This document shows positions 1 to 7,733 of a stretch of 21,067 nucleotides of DNA, piece after piece (the first letter of the stretch is position 1; each line of letters starts with the position of its first letter). Below the pieces are notes generated by a model that was not told the origin of the DNA, made no database searches, and saw only the letters and a list, made by a program, of their open reading frames with translations. This DNA is from CAIZGX01 sp044371535. GTDB lineage: Bacteria > Bacteroidota > Bacteroidia > Flavobacteriales_D > Sanyastnellaceae. Both the position numbers and the translations under genes were made by a program. The stretch covers positions 1-21,067 of the forward strand of contig JBILTL010000023.1 in the NCBI GenBank assembly GCA_044371535.1, in the 5' to 3' direction.

Positions 1-1287
1 ACCAGCAATTGGAACACCAATGTAATCCGCTTGACTTTGAGTTAATGTTTCCAATTCAACACCAATCTTCGCTAAGTGCAACATTGCTACTTTCTCATCG
101 AGGTGCTTTGGTAAAACATAAACCTTATTCTCGTAATTGTCGCGGTGCAACCACAACTCTAACTGAGCCAATACTTGGTTCGTGAATGAGTTACTCATTA
201 CAAATGACGGATGTCCTGTTGCACAACCCAAGTTCACCAAGCGACCTTCAGCTAAAACAATAATGTCTTTCCCTTCTAAGGTGTACTTGTCAACTTGTGG
301 CTTAATGGTGTCTTTCGAAGCACCGTAGTTGCTGTTCAACCAAGCCATATCAATTTCATTATCGAAGTGACCAATGTTGCAAACTACAGCATTGTGCTTC
401 ATAGCCATGAAGTGCTTTCCAACAATAATTTGGTGGTTACCAGTTGCCGTAACAATAATGTCTGCTTCAGCAATTGCAGTATCCATTTTCTTCACTTCAT
501 AACCTTCCATTGCTGCTTGAAGCGCGCAAATTGGGTCGATTTCAGTAACGATTACACGAACACCTGCATTACGCAAAGAGTCAGCAGATCCTTTTCCAAC
601 ATCGCCGTAACCAGCAACAACTGCAACTTTACCAGCCATCATTAAGTCAGTAGCTCTGCGAAGCGCATCTACCAATGACTCACGACATCCGTACTTATTG
701 TCGAATTTACTCTTAGTTACAGAGTCGTTGATGTTAATTGCAGGAAGCAACAAGGTTCCGTTTTTCTCACGGTCGTATAAACGAAGAACACCTGTTGTAG
801 TCTCTTCAGAAATACCGCGGATACCAGCAGCCAATTCAGGGAAGCGATCGAAAACCATGTTCGTCAAATCACCACCGTCATCTAAAATCATATTCAATGG
901 CTCACCGCCTTCGAAAGCGTGAAGCGTTTGTTCAATACACCAATCGAATTCTTCTTCGTTCATGCCTTTCCAAGCAAACACAGGAATTCCTGCAGCAGCA
1001 ATAGCAGCAGCAGCGTGATCTTGTGTAGAGAAGATGTTACATGAGCTCCAAGAAACTTGAGCACCCAATTCAACAAGCGTTTCAATTAAAACAGCTGTTT
1101 GGATAGTCATGTGAAGACATCCCGCAACGCGAGCGCCTTGTAGTGGTTTGCTAGCTCCGAACTCAGTGCGCAAGGACATAAGTCCTGGCATCTCAGCTTC
1201 CGCCAATAAAATTTCTTTACGTCCCCACTCTGCGAGAGACATGTCTTTTACTTTGTAGTTCATTGTGCTTGTGAGTGTTTGGCTCAT
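1..1287 (-). CDS. ahcY: S-adenosylhomocysteinase, partial (C-terminus off the window)
   Basis: Hydrolyses S-adenosyl-L-homocysteine to homocysteine and adenosine in the cytosol, relieving product inhibition of methyltransferases. The reverse-strand reading is open for 429 codons from ATG at 1287 to base 1. It shows family hallmarks: NIFSTQDHAAAA (about residues 84-95), the catalytic region LPAINVNDSVTKSKFDN (181-197), the NAD-binding GYGDVGKG (226-233), VTATGN (279-284) and NLGCATGHPSFVMS (352-365). The last visible residues, GVPIAG, normally lie about nine residues before the end (family C-terminus PFKPDHYRY-like), so only the extreme C-terminus and stop are missing. An in-frame ATG at 1261-1263 is an alternative start. 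The start at 1287 is preferred because a consensus promoter lies just upstream. It is divergent from the phosphopantetheinyl transferase gene. Identification is very secure. Confidence 0.97.
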   Translation of the reverse strand, partial: MSQTLTSTMNYKVKDMSLAEWGRKEILLAEAEMPGLMSLRTEFGASKPLQGARVAGCLHMTIQTAVLIETLVELGAQVSWSSCNIFSTQDHAAAAIAAAGIPVFAWKGMNEEEFDWCIEQTLHAFEGGEPLNMILDDGGDLTNMVFDRFPELAAGIRGISEETTTGVLRLYDREKNGTLLLPAININDSVTKSKFDNKYGCRESLVDALRRATDLMMAGKVAVVAGYGDVGKGSADSLRNAGVRVIVTEIDPICALQAAMEGYEVKKMDTAIAEADIIVTATGNHQIIVGKHFMAMKHNAVVCNIGHFDNEIDMAWLNSNYGASKDTIKPQVDKYTLEGKDIIVLAEGRLVNLGCATGHPSFVMSNSFTNQVLAQLELWLHRDNYENKVYVLPKHLDEKVAMLHLAKIGVELETLTQSQADYIGVPIAG

Positions 1288-1306
1288 TATTTCAATTATT
1301 AGTTTG
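1278..1306 (+). promoter_or_regulatory. Possible promoter of the six-gene operon starting at 1365
   Basis: TTTG (1278-1281), a 17-base spacer and TTAGTTTG (1299-1306) fit the Bacteroidota pattern except for one -7 mismatch (TT for TA). Its -7 box abuts the ahcY -7 box of the opposite strand; together they form the palindrome TTTGCAAA at 1303-1310. Initiation would be near 1313, about 50 bases before the ATG. This is weaker than the ahcY promoter. Confidence 0.4.
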
Positions 1307-1335
1307 CAAAGGTATAAACAGAACATTAAACAAAA
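1307..1335 (-). promoter_or_regulatory. Promoter of ahcY, Bacteroidota sigma-A type
   Basis: On the minus strand, TACCTTTG (1307-1314) matches the -7 consensus TAnnTTTG exactly. A TTTTG at 1331-1335 lies 16 bases further upstream as the -33 element. Initiation would fall near 1300, giving a leader of roughly 13 bases to the ATG at 1287. The match is seen directly; its use as a promoter is inferred. Confidence 0.7.
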
Positions 1336-1364
1336 GGTTGAATACCTTAGCAAAAAGATTTTTA

Positions 1365-1952
1365 ATGCCCCTTTGGCCACTCCCCTCTAATAAGAACCTT
1401 CTGCTCTGGCACTCAACAGAGTCGGAAGAATCGTGGATGGACTTAGCAGAAAAGACAGGTCATCTCTTTCCGAATCAACTTCCCAATCGCAGAGATATCG
1501 AGCGTTTCGCAACATTGTTGTTGTTGAAGGAAGCCGACCTTGAGAACCAACTTCAATACAACGAATTCGGAAAACCCGTTCTTCTCGACGGACGTTTCAT
1601 TAGCATTTCACACGATAGAAACTTTGTTGGAATCATTATTCACGAGGAAGAAATTGGGCTCGACATTCAAACCGTTGAAGAGCGCATTCACCGTATTGCG
1701 AATAAATTCTGCAATGAAGATGAATTGAAACAATTTCAATCCACAGAAGAACGAACTGCTATTTGGTGCACCAAAGAAGCCATCTTCAAATACTTCGGCA
1801 CCGATGTGCCTTTTGCGGAAAGCATAACAGTAACCGCTATCAATTGGAATTCGGAAGAAATACTTGCTAACTATAAGGGTGTTCATGGCTCGCGTATTTT
1901 CACCTTGAAGCTCATGAACCTAAACAATACCTTTGTTGTATACACGCTGTAA
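1365..1952 (+). CDS. 4'-phosphopantetheinyl transferase superfamily protein (Sfp-like)
   Basis: Predicted to transfer the 4'-phosphopantetheine arm of CoA to a serine of a carrier protein, such as fatty acid, polyketide or peptide synthetase ACP/PCP. The 195-residue product has the superfamily landmarks: SISHD (80-84), IGLDIQ with metal-binding Asp100, and WCTKEAIFK (134-142) with the conserved Lys137, Glu138 and Lys142. The reading frame stays open upstream to 1275, inside ahcY, but the extra 30 residues are not family-like, so ATG 1365 is chosen. Size fits a compact Sfp/AcpT-type enzyme. It is the first gene of a tight run: the stop ends at 1952 and the next ATG is at 1954. The carrier protein substrate is not in the window. 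It could serve the primary ACP or a flexirubin-type pathway; the sequence does not decide. Confidence 0.85.
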   Translation: MPLWPLPSNKNLLLWHSTESEESWMDLAEKTGHLFPNQLPNRRDIERFATLLLLKEADLENQLQYNEFGKPVLLDGRFISISHDRNFVGIIIHEEEIGLDIQTVEERIHRIANKFCNEDELKQFQSTEERTAIWCTKEAIFKYFGTDVPFAESITVTAINWNSEEILANYKGVHGSRIFTLKLMNLNNTFVVYTL

Positions 1953-1953
1953 C

Positions 1954-3813
1954 ATGAGAAGCTTTTTAACTTTTGCTCTTATCCTATTTTCATTTTATGT
2001 GGAAGGACAATTCCTGTCGGCTCCAGGAACATACATTCATTCGCGAAACGCCTCAAACACTTCCAATAGAGAAACGGTAATTTGGTCGGAAGACTTCGCC
2101 AATGGTATTCCGGCAGGATGGAGCAACTCAGGAGCCCCCTCGCTAGCAATCTGGGAATACCGCGGTCCTTCAACAAACCCGAATCAATTGGTTGGATCAA
2201 GAGGCTCATGTCTTCCTGATGGTAATGTAGGCGAAGCAATTGCAAGCACAACATCTGCAAACGGATTTGTCATTTTCGATTCAAACTATTGGGACAACAA
2301 TCTGAATCCTTGTACTGTCGATAATTTCGGAACGGGACAGGCGCCGGGGCCTCACCTTTCCTATTTAACAACTGCATCTATTGACCTTAGCGGTTTTGCG
2401 AATGTGGCATTGGAATTCGAGCAATACATTCGTTATTATTTAGGAAATACACGCGTTGAAATTTCCATTGCCAACGGACCTTGGGAAGTTCTTTACACGA
2501 ACATCCTCGATCAAGGAATTACAACAACCAACACACAAACTGTTCGCATGCCTTTGCCAGTTTCTGCAGGCAATCAGAGCAATGTGAAATTGCGTTTTGT
2601 GTACGACGGTTTGTACTACTTCTGGCAGCTCGATGACGTTCGTTTGATTCAAGGATATGCCAATGATTTACTCATTGAAAATTCATCTTACGGAGATTTC
2701 GATTTCAACAATCCAGACCACACCACTGGATTCGAAATGATGGAGTACACCCAGTATCCGAGCGCATTCGCCCCGTTGGTGTATTTGAAAAGCAATGCAT
2801 TCAATTTCGGAACCAACGCACAAACGAACGTTGCATTAAATGCTCGCTTGATGGACGATAATTCTGGTTCTATTCTTTTCGAAAGTACTTCTCCAGTTGT
2901 ACCAACTTTGGCTCCAGGGGCCGACTCTGTTTTAGTTTCCGGTGAATTTCAAATGACTCAAGTGGTTTCTGATTACAGTGTTTACTTCAACAGTCTCCAA
3001 TCTGAGACAGACGAAAACACCGAGAATCACTTCGACACCCTTCACTTTAAAATAACACCCGTTACTTTTGCGCGTGACGAAAGCAGCTTAGGTTCCATGT
3101 TCTTGCCCTCAGAAGCCTTCGCGGACGCGCCATTCGAAATGGGCGCGGTGTACTTACTTCCTTCCGGACAACAACTGCAAAGCGTAAGTGTCGCTATGGG
3201 TGAAGGCACAACACTCCCTTGTTCTGTTTATGCAACCGTTTTTCCTTTCTCACTATCAACCGGAATTGGCGGAGCAATTGCAACTACACAGGACTTTGCA
3301 GTTACAGAAGCGGACATCAATGCCTTCGGAGAAGCAAGTATGAAAGTCTTGTCTTTCGACTCTCCTGTATTTCTCTCACAGGGACTCTACCTGGTTGTAG
3401 TTGGCTCTTCGAATAACGCATTCCAAGCAGTCATTGGATTATCCGGAAAGTCAGAAGACTTAAGCGCGTGGGTTCGTTTCAACAATTCAAATGCAGAACT
3501 CTTCTACCTGACTAGAACCCCAATGATTCGCATGAATTTCGGTATTGTTTCGAATGTAACCGAACAATCATTCGGTCAATCATTTCATATTTTCCCGAAT
3601 CCAGCAACCGAATCTCTTTCCATTCTTTTGAATGAAAAAGAATCGGCTACTATCGAAGTATTTGACGGAACAGGAAGACGCATTAACTTGCAACAAAGCA
3701 ACAGAGATGTTTCAAAAATCGAAATGAACATTTCTGAATTTCCTTCAGGAATCTATACGGTTCGCGTGACTCAAGCGAATCGCAATTCTACTCAAATTTT
3801 CATCAAGCAATAA
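1954..3813 (+). CDS. Secreted T9SS-dependent protein with C-terminal sorting domain
   Basis: Predicted 619-residue extracellular or cell-surface protein. It begins with a signal peptide (MRSFLTFALILFSFYVEGQ, cleavage after about residue 19). Residues 40-230 look like a jelly-roll or MAM-like module: an opening WSEDFANGIPAGWS motif, then strand-rich sequence ending in YFWQLDDVRLI, as in many Bacteroidota surface proteins with binding roles. The middle is strand-rich and unassigned. The last 80 residues form a type A T9SS sorting domain: FHIFPNPATESLSI, VFDGTGRR, and a closing SGIYTVRVTQ followed by a basic tail. ATG 1954 is preferred over the in-frame ATG 1933 because it starts the signal peptide exactly and sits one base after the previous stop. 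The biological role is unknown. The next gene starts 3 bases after its stop. Confidence 0.85.
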   Translation: MRSFLTFALILFSFYVEGQFLSAPGTYIHSRNASNTSNRETVIWSEDFANGIPAGWSNSGAPSLAIWEYRGPSTNPNQLVGSRGSCLPDGNVGEAIASTTSANGFVIFDSNYWDNNLNPCTVDNFGTGQAPGPHLSYLTTASIDLSGFANVALEFEQYIRYYLGNTRVEISIANGPWEVLYTNILDQGITTTNTQTVRMPLPVSAGNQSNVKLRFVYDGLYYFWQLDDVRLIQGYANDLLIENSSYGDFDFNNPDHTTGFEMMEYTQYPSAFAPLVYLKSNAFNFGTNAQTNVALNARLMDDNSGSILFESTSPVVPTLAPGADSVLVSGEFQMTQVVSDYSVYFNSLQSETDENTENHFDTLHFKITPVTFARDESSLGSMFLPSEAFADAPFEMGAVYLLPSGQQLQSVSVAMGEGTTLPCSVYATVFPFSLSTGIGGAIATTQDFAVTEADINAFGEASMKVLSFDSPVFLSQGLYLVVVGSSNNAFQAVIGLSGKSEDLSAWVRFNNSNAELFYLTRTPMIRMNFGIVSNVTEQSFGQSFHIFPNPATESLSILLNEKESATIEVFDGTGRRINLQQSNRDVSKIEMNISEFPSGIYTVRVTQANRNSTQIFIKQ

Positions 3814-3816
3814 AGC

Positions 3817-5313
3817 ATGTCCATCAAGTCAAGCGCCAGTCTTTGGCTCGGAAAACGCGTTCGAAAATCGTTGCTGAATGAAAACGAGCACACGCAAGCG
3901 TTGCAGAATGATGTGCTTAAAAACCTTATGCACACCGCTAATAATACCGCGTTCGGAGCAGACCATAAATTCACTTCTATTTCGAATCATGCGGAATGGA
4001 CGCAAGCCGTTCCGGTTCGCGATTACGAAGAATTAGTTCCATACATGGAACGCGCAAAAGCCGGTGAGCTGTCTGTTTTGTGGCCAGGCATGCCGAAATA
4101 TTTCTGCAAGACTTCAGGCACAACGAGCGGAACGAAATTCATTCCACTTACACAAGCTTCTCTGCCTAACCATATCGGTTCTGCGCGCAATGCGCTGTTG
4201 AACTACATTGGCGAAACAGGTCAATCGAAATTCGTAGATGGAAAAATGATTTTCCTTCAAGGTAGTCCCGAATTAAGCAGACTCGAATCTGGAATTCCTT
4301 ATGGAAGACTTTCGGGAATCGTGGCCAATCACGTTCCTGCCTATTTGCAAAAGAATCGCTTGCCTTCCTACGCAACCAATTGCATTGAAGATTGGGAAAC
4401 GAAGATCAACAAAATTGTTGAAGAGACTTGCAAGCAAGACATGCGACTCATCTCTGGAATTCCAAGTTGGGTGCAGATGTATTTCGAATTGTTGCTTGAA
4501 AAAACAGGCAAGCAAACCATCAAAGAAATTTTTCCAAATTTTGAATTGTTCGTTTTCGGCGGAGTGAATTTCGCTCCATACAAATCGCGATTTGCAGAAC
4601 TCATTGGCGAAGAAATTCCAACCATCGAATTATATCCAGCAAGCGAAGGATTCCTTGCCTATCAAGACAGTCAAGAGGCCGAAGGCCTTCGCTTAAACAT
4701 CAACAGCGGAATCTATTTCGAATTCATCAAAGCAGAAAAGTACTTCACTGAAAATCCGAGGCGCTATGCCTTGCATGAGGTTGAATTGGGAGTTAACTAT
4801 GCACTCATACTTAGCAACAACGCAGGACTTTGGGCCTACAGCATTGGGGACACCGTTAAGTTCGTTTCGCTTAACCCCTATCGCATTTTAGTCACTGGGA
4901 GAATTAAGCATTTTACCAGTGCCTTTGGTGAACACGTCATTGGTGAAGAAGTTGACCGCGCCATGACTCACGCTCTCTCGCAATTAAATTTCTCGGTAAA
5001 TGAATTCCACGTTGCGCCACAAGTGCAGCCTACAGAAGGACTTCCCTACCACGAATGGATCATTGAGTTCAACGGTGAAATTCCCGAACTGAATGCCCTT
5101 CAAGAATTATTAGACAATAAAATGCAAGAACAAAATGTTTACTACAAAGACCTCATTGTGGGATGCGTTTTGCAAAAGCTGAAAATTACTCCAGTGAAAA
5201 ACGGAGCATTCAATGCCTATATGAAATCGGAAGGAAAACTAGGAGGTCAAAATAAAATTCCGCGACTCGCGAACGATCGAAAATTGGCCGATGCATTACT
5301 TCAACATAAATAA
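3817..5313 (+). CDS. GH3 family acyl-adenylase-like protein
   Basis: A 498-residue cytosolic protein of the GH3 family. In plants these enzymes adenylate hormones such as jasmonate or auxin and join them to amino acids; the substrates of bacterial members are mostly unknown. The three ATP-binding motifs of the ANL-type fold are visible: the phosphate loop TSGTTSGTKFIPLT (99-112), YPASEG (273-278) and YSIGDTVKF (341-349). FTSAFGEHVIGEE (367-379) resembles the hinge region before the small C-terminal lobe. Length is slightly under the plant enzymes, as is usual for bacteria. It lies between a T9SS cargo gene and the VWA gene, whose start overlaps its 3' end by 23 bases, so the genes are probably co-transcribed. 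Family assignment is firm; the reaction and acyl or amine partners are not known. Confidence 0.85.
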   Translation: MSIKSSASLWLGKRVRKSLLNENEHTQALQNDVLKNLMHTANNTAFGADHKFTSISNHAEWTQAVPVRDYEELVPYMERAKAGELSVLWPGMPKYFCKTSGTTSGTKFIPLTQASLPNHIGSARNALLNYIGETGQSKFVDGKMIFLQGSPELSRLESGIPYGRLSGIVANHVPAYLQKNRLPSYATNCIEDWETKINKIVEETCKQDMRLISGIPSWVQMYFELLLEKTGKQTIKEIFPNFELFVFGGVNFAPYKSRFAELIGEEIPTIELYPASEGFLAYQDSQEAEGLRLNINSGIYFEFIKAEKYFTENPRRYALHEVELGVNYALILSNNAGLWAYSIGDTVKFVSLNPYRILVTGRIKHFTSAFGEHVIGEEVDRAMTHALSQLNFSVNEFHVAPQVQPTEGLPYHEWIIEFNGEIPELNALQELLDNKMQEQNVYYKDLIVGCVLQKLKITPVKNGAFNAYMKSEGKLGGQNKIPRLANDRKLADALLQHK

Positions 5314-6619
5314 AATAATTTTTGTTTTTGCAACTCTCCTATGCTTCCAGGCGAGCGCGCAATTGCGTTGGAGTGAGCAGAGTGTTAACTATGGTGTATT
5401 CACGAAATACACCGAGCGTGTTACCGACATTGTTATTTGGAACGAAGGAACGAAAACAGATCATTTGTTGCGTGCAGATTTTTCCATAAACTTCCAAGTT
5501 TTGTATTCAACGAAAGATGTAAATCCAGGAGACAGCTTAGTTATTCGTGTCAAATTCAATCCGAGAAAAATAGGAAAATTCAAAGAGGTTGTTCCTGTCT
5601 TTTTCGCTTCGCAAAGTGTTTCCTCTAAACTTACCATAAGCGCTGAAGTCACATACGTAAACCTAACAGAAGATCTTCCTTGTCCGCATTTCAACGAAAA
5701 ACCTACTCAGTGCTGCGGCGAATTTTCATTGGATGTTTTAGTCATTGATAAAGCAACACGCAAACCCATTAAAGATGCCGATGTTGAAGTGATTGAAGAA
5801 CGTATTCTTCAACTTACAAAAAAGACAAATAAAGACGGTGAAGTGAATGCCGCAATTCCCATCGGATATTACACGCTCTATGCAGGTAAGACTGGATACT
5901 CGGGCGCATCGTTCACCACACAAGTGAACTTGCACAACCACAGATTCGTTTTCGAATTAGAGAAAAAAGAAGTCGTCCTTCCTCCTACTGAAATCATTCC
6001 GGTTGACTCTATTCCAGCGGTGGTTGTTACAGAACCGATTCCAAATAAAACTTTCGACGAAAAAGATTTCGTTCCGAATAACATTTCATTTCTGATTGAC
6101 ATCTCCGGATCTATGGCGCAAGGCGAAAAATGGCCCATCACCAAGCAAGCACTTTCTTCCTTATCAGGCGTTATGCGCGCTAGCGATCAACTCTCAGTTC
6201 TGACGTATTCAGAAAAAGCGAAGGTGCTCTTATCTACAACGAAAGGAAATGAAATCAGCGATCTCGGATTGTTATTGGAAGGAAAGAAGCCGAACGGACA
6301 GACCAGTGGAACAGCGGGATTCAATGCGGCTTTCCGCATGTTGCGCAAATCGAAAATCGAAGCGGGAAATAACCAGCTTTATGTCATTACAGATGGCGCC
6401 TTCAAACCCGAAGATGAAAAGCGAATTGAAAAGCTTGTTCGTTTGGCCAACAAGCGAAACATTCACACGACAGTCATTGTGGTAAAAGGAAGTAAATTCG
6501 CGAAAGAAAATTTGGAAAAGATTTCTCGATTTGGAGAGGGTTCTTTTCTCTGCATTGAAAATGCAGAAGATGCACAATCGAAAATTTTCGAGTTAATTAA
6601 GCAGCAATCGAAAAAATGA
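5291..6619 (+). CDS. Secreted VWA-domain protein (ASH-like + carboxypeptidase-regulatory-like + VWA)
   Basis: A 442-residue exported protein. A signal peptide spans about residues 1-23 (hydrophobic IIFVFATLLCFQ, cut after ASAQ). Residues 25-122 resemble an ASH/DUF1573-type beta-sandwich (GVFTKYTERVTDIVIWNEG, then VKFNPRKIGKFKEVV). Residues 130-142 hold three cysteines (PCPHFNEKPTQCC). Residues 145-222 resemble a carboxypeptidase-regulatory-like fold (LDVLVIDKATRKPIKDADVEV, split here as a description only, then NKDGEVNAAIPIGYYTLYAGKTGY). Residues 262-437 are a VWA domain with an intact MIDAS: DISGS (270-274), the TSGTAG threonine near 339 and ITDG (366-369). No T9SS sorting domain or OmpA domain is present, so a periplasmic location is likely. 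The start overlaps the GH3 gene by 23 bases. Its end overlaps udk by four bases. Ligand and role are unknown. Confidence 0.8.
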   Translation: MHYFNINKIIFVFATLLCFQASAQLRWSEQSVNYGVFTKYTERVTDIVIWNEGTKTDHLLRADFSINFQVLYSTKDVNPGDSLVIRVKFNPRKIGKFKEVVPVFFASQSVSSKLTISAEVTYVNLTEDLPCPHFNEKPTQCCGEFSLDVLVIDKATRKPIKDADVEVIEERILQLTKKTNKDGEVNAAIPIGYYTLYAGKTGYSGASFTTQVNLHNHRFVFELEKKEVVLPPTEIIPVDSIPAVVVTEPIPNKTFDEKDFVPNNISFLIDISGSMAQGEKWPITKQALSSLSGVMRASDQLSVLTYSEKAKVLLSTTKGNEISDLGLLLEGKKPNGQTSGTAGFNAAFRMLRKSKIEAGNNQLYVITDGAFKPEDEKRIEKLVRLANKRNIHTTVIVVKGSKFAKENLEKISRFGEGSFLCIENAEDAQSKIFELIKQQSKK

Positions 6620-7224
6620 GTGAAGTAAAAATCATAGGCATTTCAGGTGGAAGTGGTTCAGGCAAGACCACATTTTTGAGCAGTTTGAAAGAACGCATTC
6701 CGAGCGATCATTTGGCTCTTGTCTCTCAAGACAATTACTACAAGCCTCAAACAGAACAGCACAGAGATGAAAACGGCTGGGTCAATTATGATCTTCCAAC
6801 AGGGATTGAAAAAGAGCGATTCATTTCCGACATGAATGAATTGTTGAATGGAAATGCGATTGAGTTTTTGGAATACAATTTCAACAATCCGGCATGGGAG
6901 CCACAGAAGATGACCATTCAACCGGCACCGATTGTTGTTATGGAAGGATTGTTTGTGTTTCATTACAATGAAATTTTCGAAAAGCTTCATCATAAAATTT
7001 ACCTCGACGCCCCGGTAGACTTACGCTTGGAAAGACGCATCAATCGCGACCTTGGTCAACGTGGCTACCCCGAGCACGAAGTTCGTTATCAATGGGACAA
7101 TCATGTTCGTCCGGCAGAGATCGAATACCTCGAACCCTTCATAGACCGTTGCGATTTAATCATTGACAGCACCAAACCCATAGACAGCGAAATTGATCGT
7201 TTGGTAAAACTACTTGGTTATTAA
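6616..7224 (+). CDS. udk: Uridine kinase
   Basis: Phosphorylates uridine (and usually cytidine) to the 5'-monophosphate in pyrimidine salvage. The 202-residue product opens with the Walker A loop GGSGSGKT (residues 11-18). It continues with the family's SQDNYYKP, NYDLPTGIE, VVMEGLFVFHY, and an arginine-rich lid around DLRLERRINRDLGQRG. Length matches the usual 200-215 residues. The start overlaps the stop of the VWA gene in ATGA, and the stop overlaps the rnhA start in TAATG, which indicates translational coupling. Nothing appears truncated. Identification is secure; relaxed specificity towards cytidine is family knowledge, not visible here. Confidence 0.93.
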   Translation: MSEVKIIGISGGSGSGKTTFLSSLKERIPSDHLALVSQDNYYKPQTEQHRDENGWVNYDLPTGIEKERFISDMNELLNGNAIEFLEYNFNNPAWEPQKMTIQPAPIVVMEGLFVFHYNEIFEKLHHKIYLDAPVDLRLERRINRDLGQRGYPEHEVRYQWDNHVRPAEIEYLEPFIDRCDLIIDSTKPIDSEIDRLVKLLGY

Positions 7225-7688
7225 TGGAGATTACGATTTATACAGACGGCGCTGCCAAAGGGAATCCGGGTCCAGGCGGATATGGAGCAGTCTTAATGGC
7301 AGGGAAATTCCACAAAGAAATTTCTGAAGGCTTTCGCCTCACCACCAACAACCGCATGGAGCTTATGGCTGTTTGCGCTGCGTTGGAATTATTGAAATTC
7401 GATAACAGTCCGGTTACCATATACAGCGACTCAAAATACGTTGTAGACTCGGTAGAAAAGAAATGGATTGCCGGTTGGGTGAAACGCGGTTGGAAGAATG
7501 TTAAGAATCCTGATTTATGGAAACGCTACATGGCTGTGGCTTCTAAGCACAATGTGAAATTCGTTTGGGTGAAGGGACACGCCGGAAATAAATACAACGA
7601 GCGATGCGATGAATTGGCCGTAGCAGCAAGTTCGGGAAGAAATCTTCCTGCCGACGATTGGTACGAACGGAATGCTTCAGATAATTAA
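7224..7688 (+). CDS. rnhA: Ribonuclease HI
   Basis: Cleaves the RNA strand of RNA/DNA hybrids (Okazaki primers, R-loops). The 154-residue protein has all four metal-binding carboxylates in place: Asp8 (YTDGAAKGNPGPGG), Glu46 (NNRMEL), Asp69 (YSDSKYV) and Asp129 (NERCDELA), plus His119 in the VKGHAG loop. Tryptophan- and lysine-rich WIAGWVKRGWKNVKN (81-95) corresponds to the basic protrusion that grips the hybrid in E. coli-type enzymes. The start shares one base with the udk stop (TAATG), so it is the last gene of the run that begins at 1365. A separate promoter for the following gene lies right after its stop. Type 1 bacterial RNase H, length typical. Confidence 0.96.
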   Translation: MEITIYTDGAAKGNPGPGGYGAVLMAGKFHKEISEGFRLTTNNRMELMAVCAALELLKFDNSPVTIYSDSKYVVDSVEKKWIAGWVKRGWKNVKNPDLWKRYMAVASKHNVKFVWVKGHAGNKYNERCDELAVAASSGRNLPADDWYERNASDN

Positions 7689-7716
7689 TTGTTTTAGCTA
7701 ATCACTACTATATTTG
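7689..7716 (+). promoter_or_regulatory. Promoter of the glutaryl-CoA dehydrogenase gene
   Basis: TTG (7689-7691), a 17-base spacer and a perfect TAnnTTTG box, TATATTTG (7709-7716), stand 17 bases before the ATG at 7734. The -33 element begins immediately after the rnhA stop, in the only gap of this stretch. This marks a new transcription unit. Confidence 0.75.
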
Positions 7717-7733
7717 CCCAAACTTTTGAAACC

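Noticed and set aside
295..922. Plus-strand open frames over ahcY (295-645 and 698-922)
   Set aside because: They are antisense to the clearly coding S-adenosylhomocysteinase and encode compositionally odd peptides.
1275..1364. N-terminal extension of the phosphopantetheinyl transferase
   Set aside because: The extra residues overlap the ahcY start and the promoter region and do not resemble the family; ATG 1365 gives a normal size.
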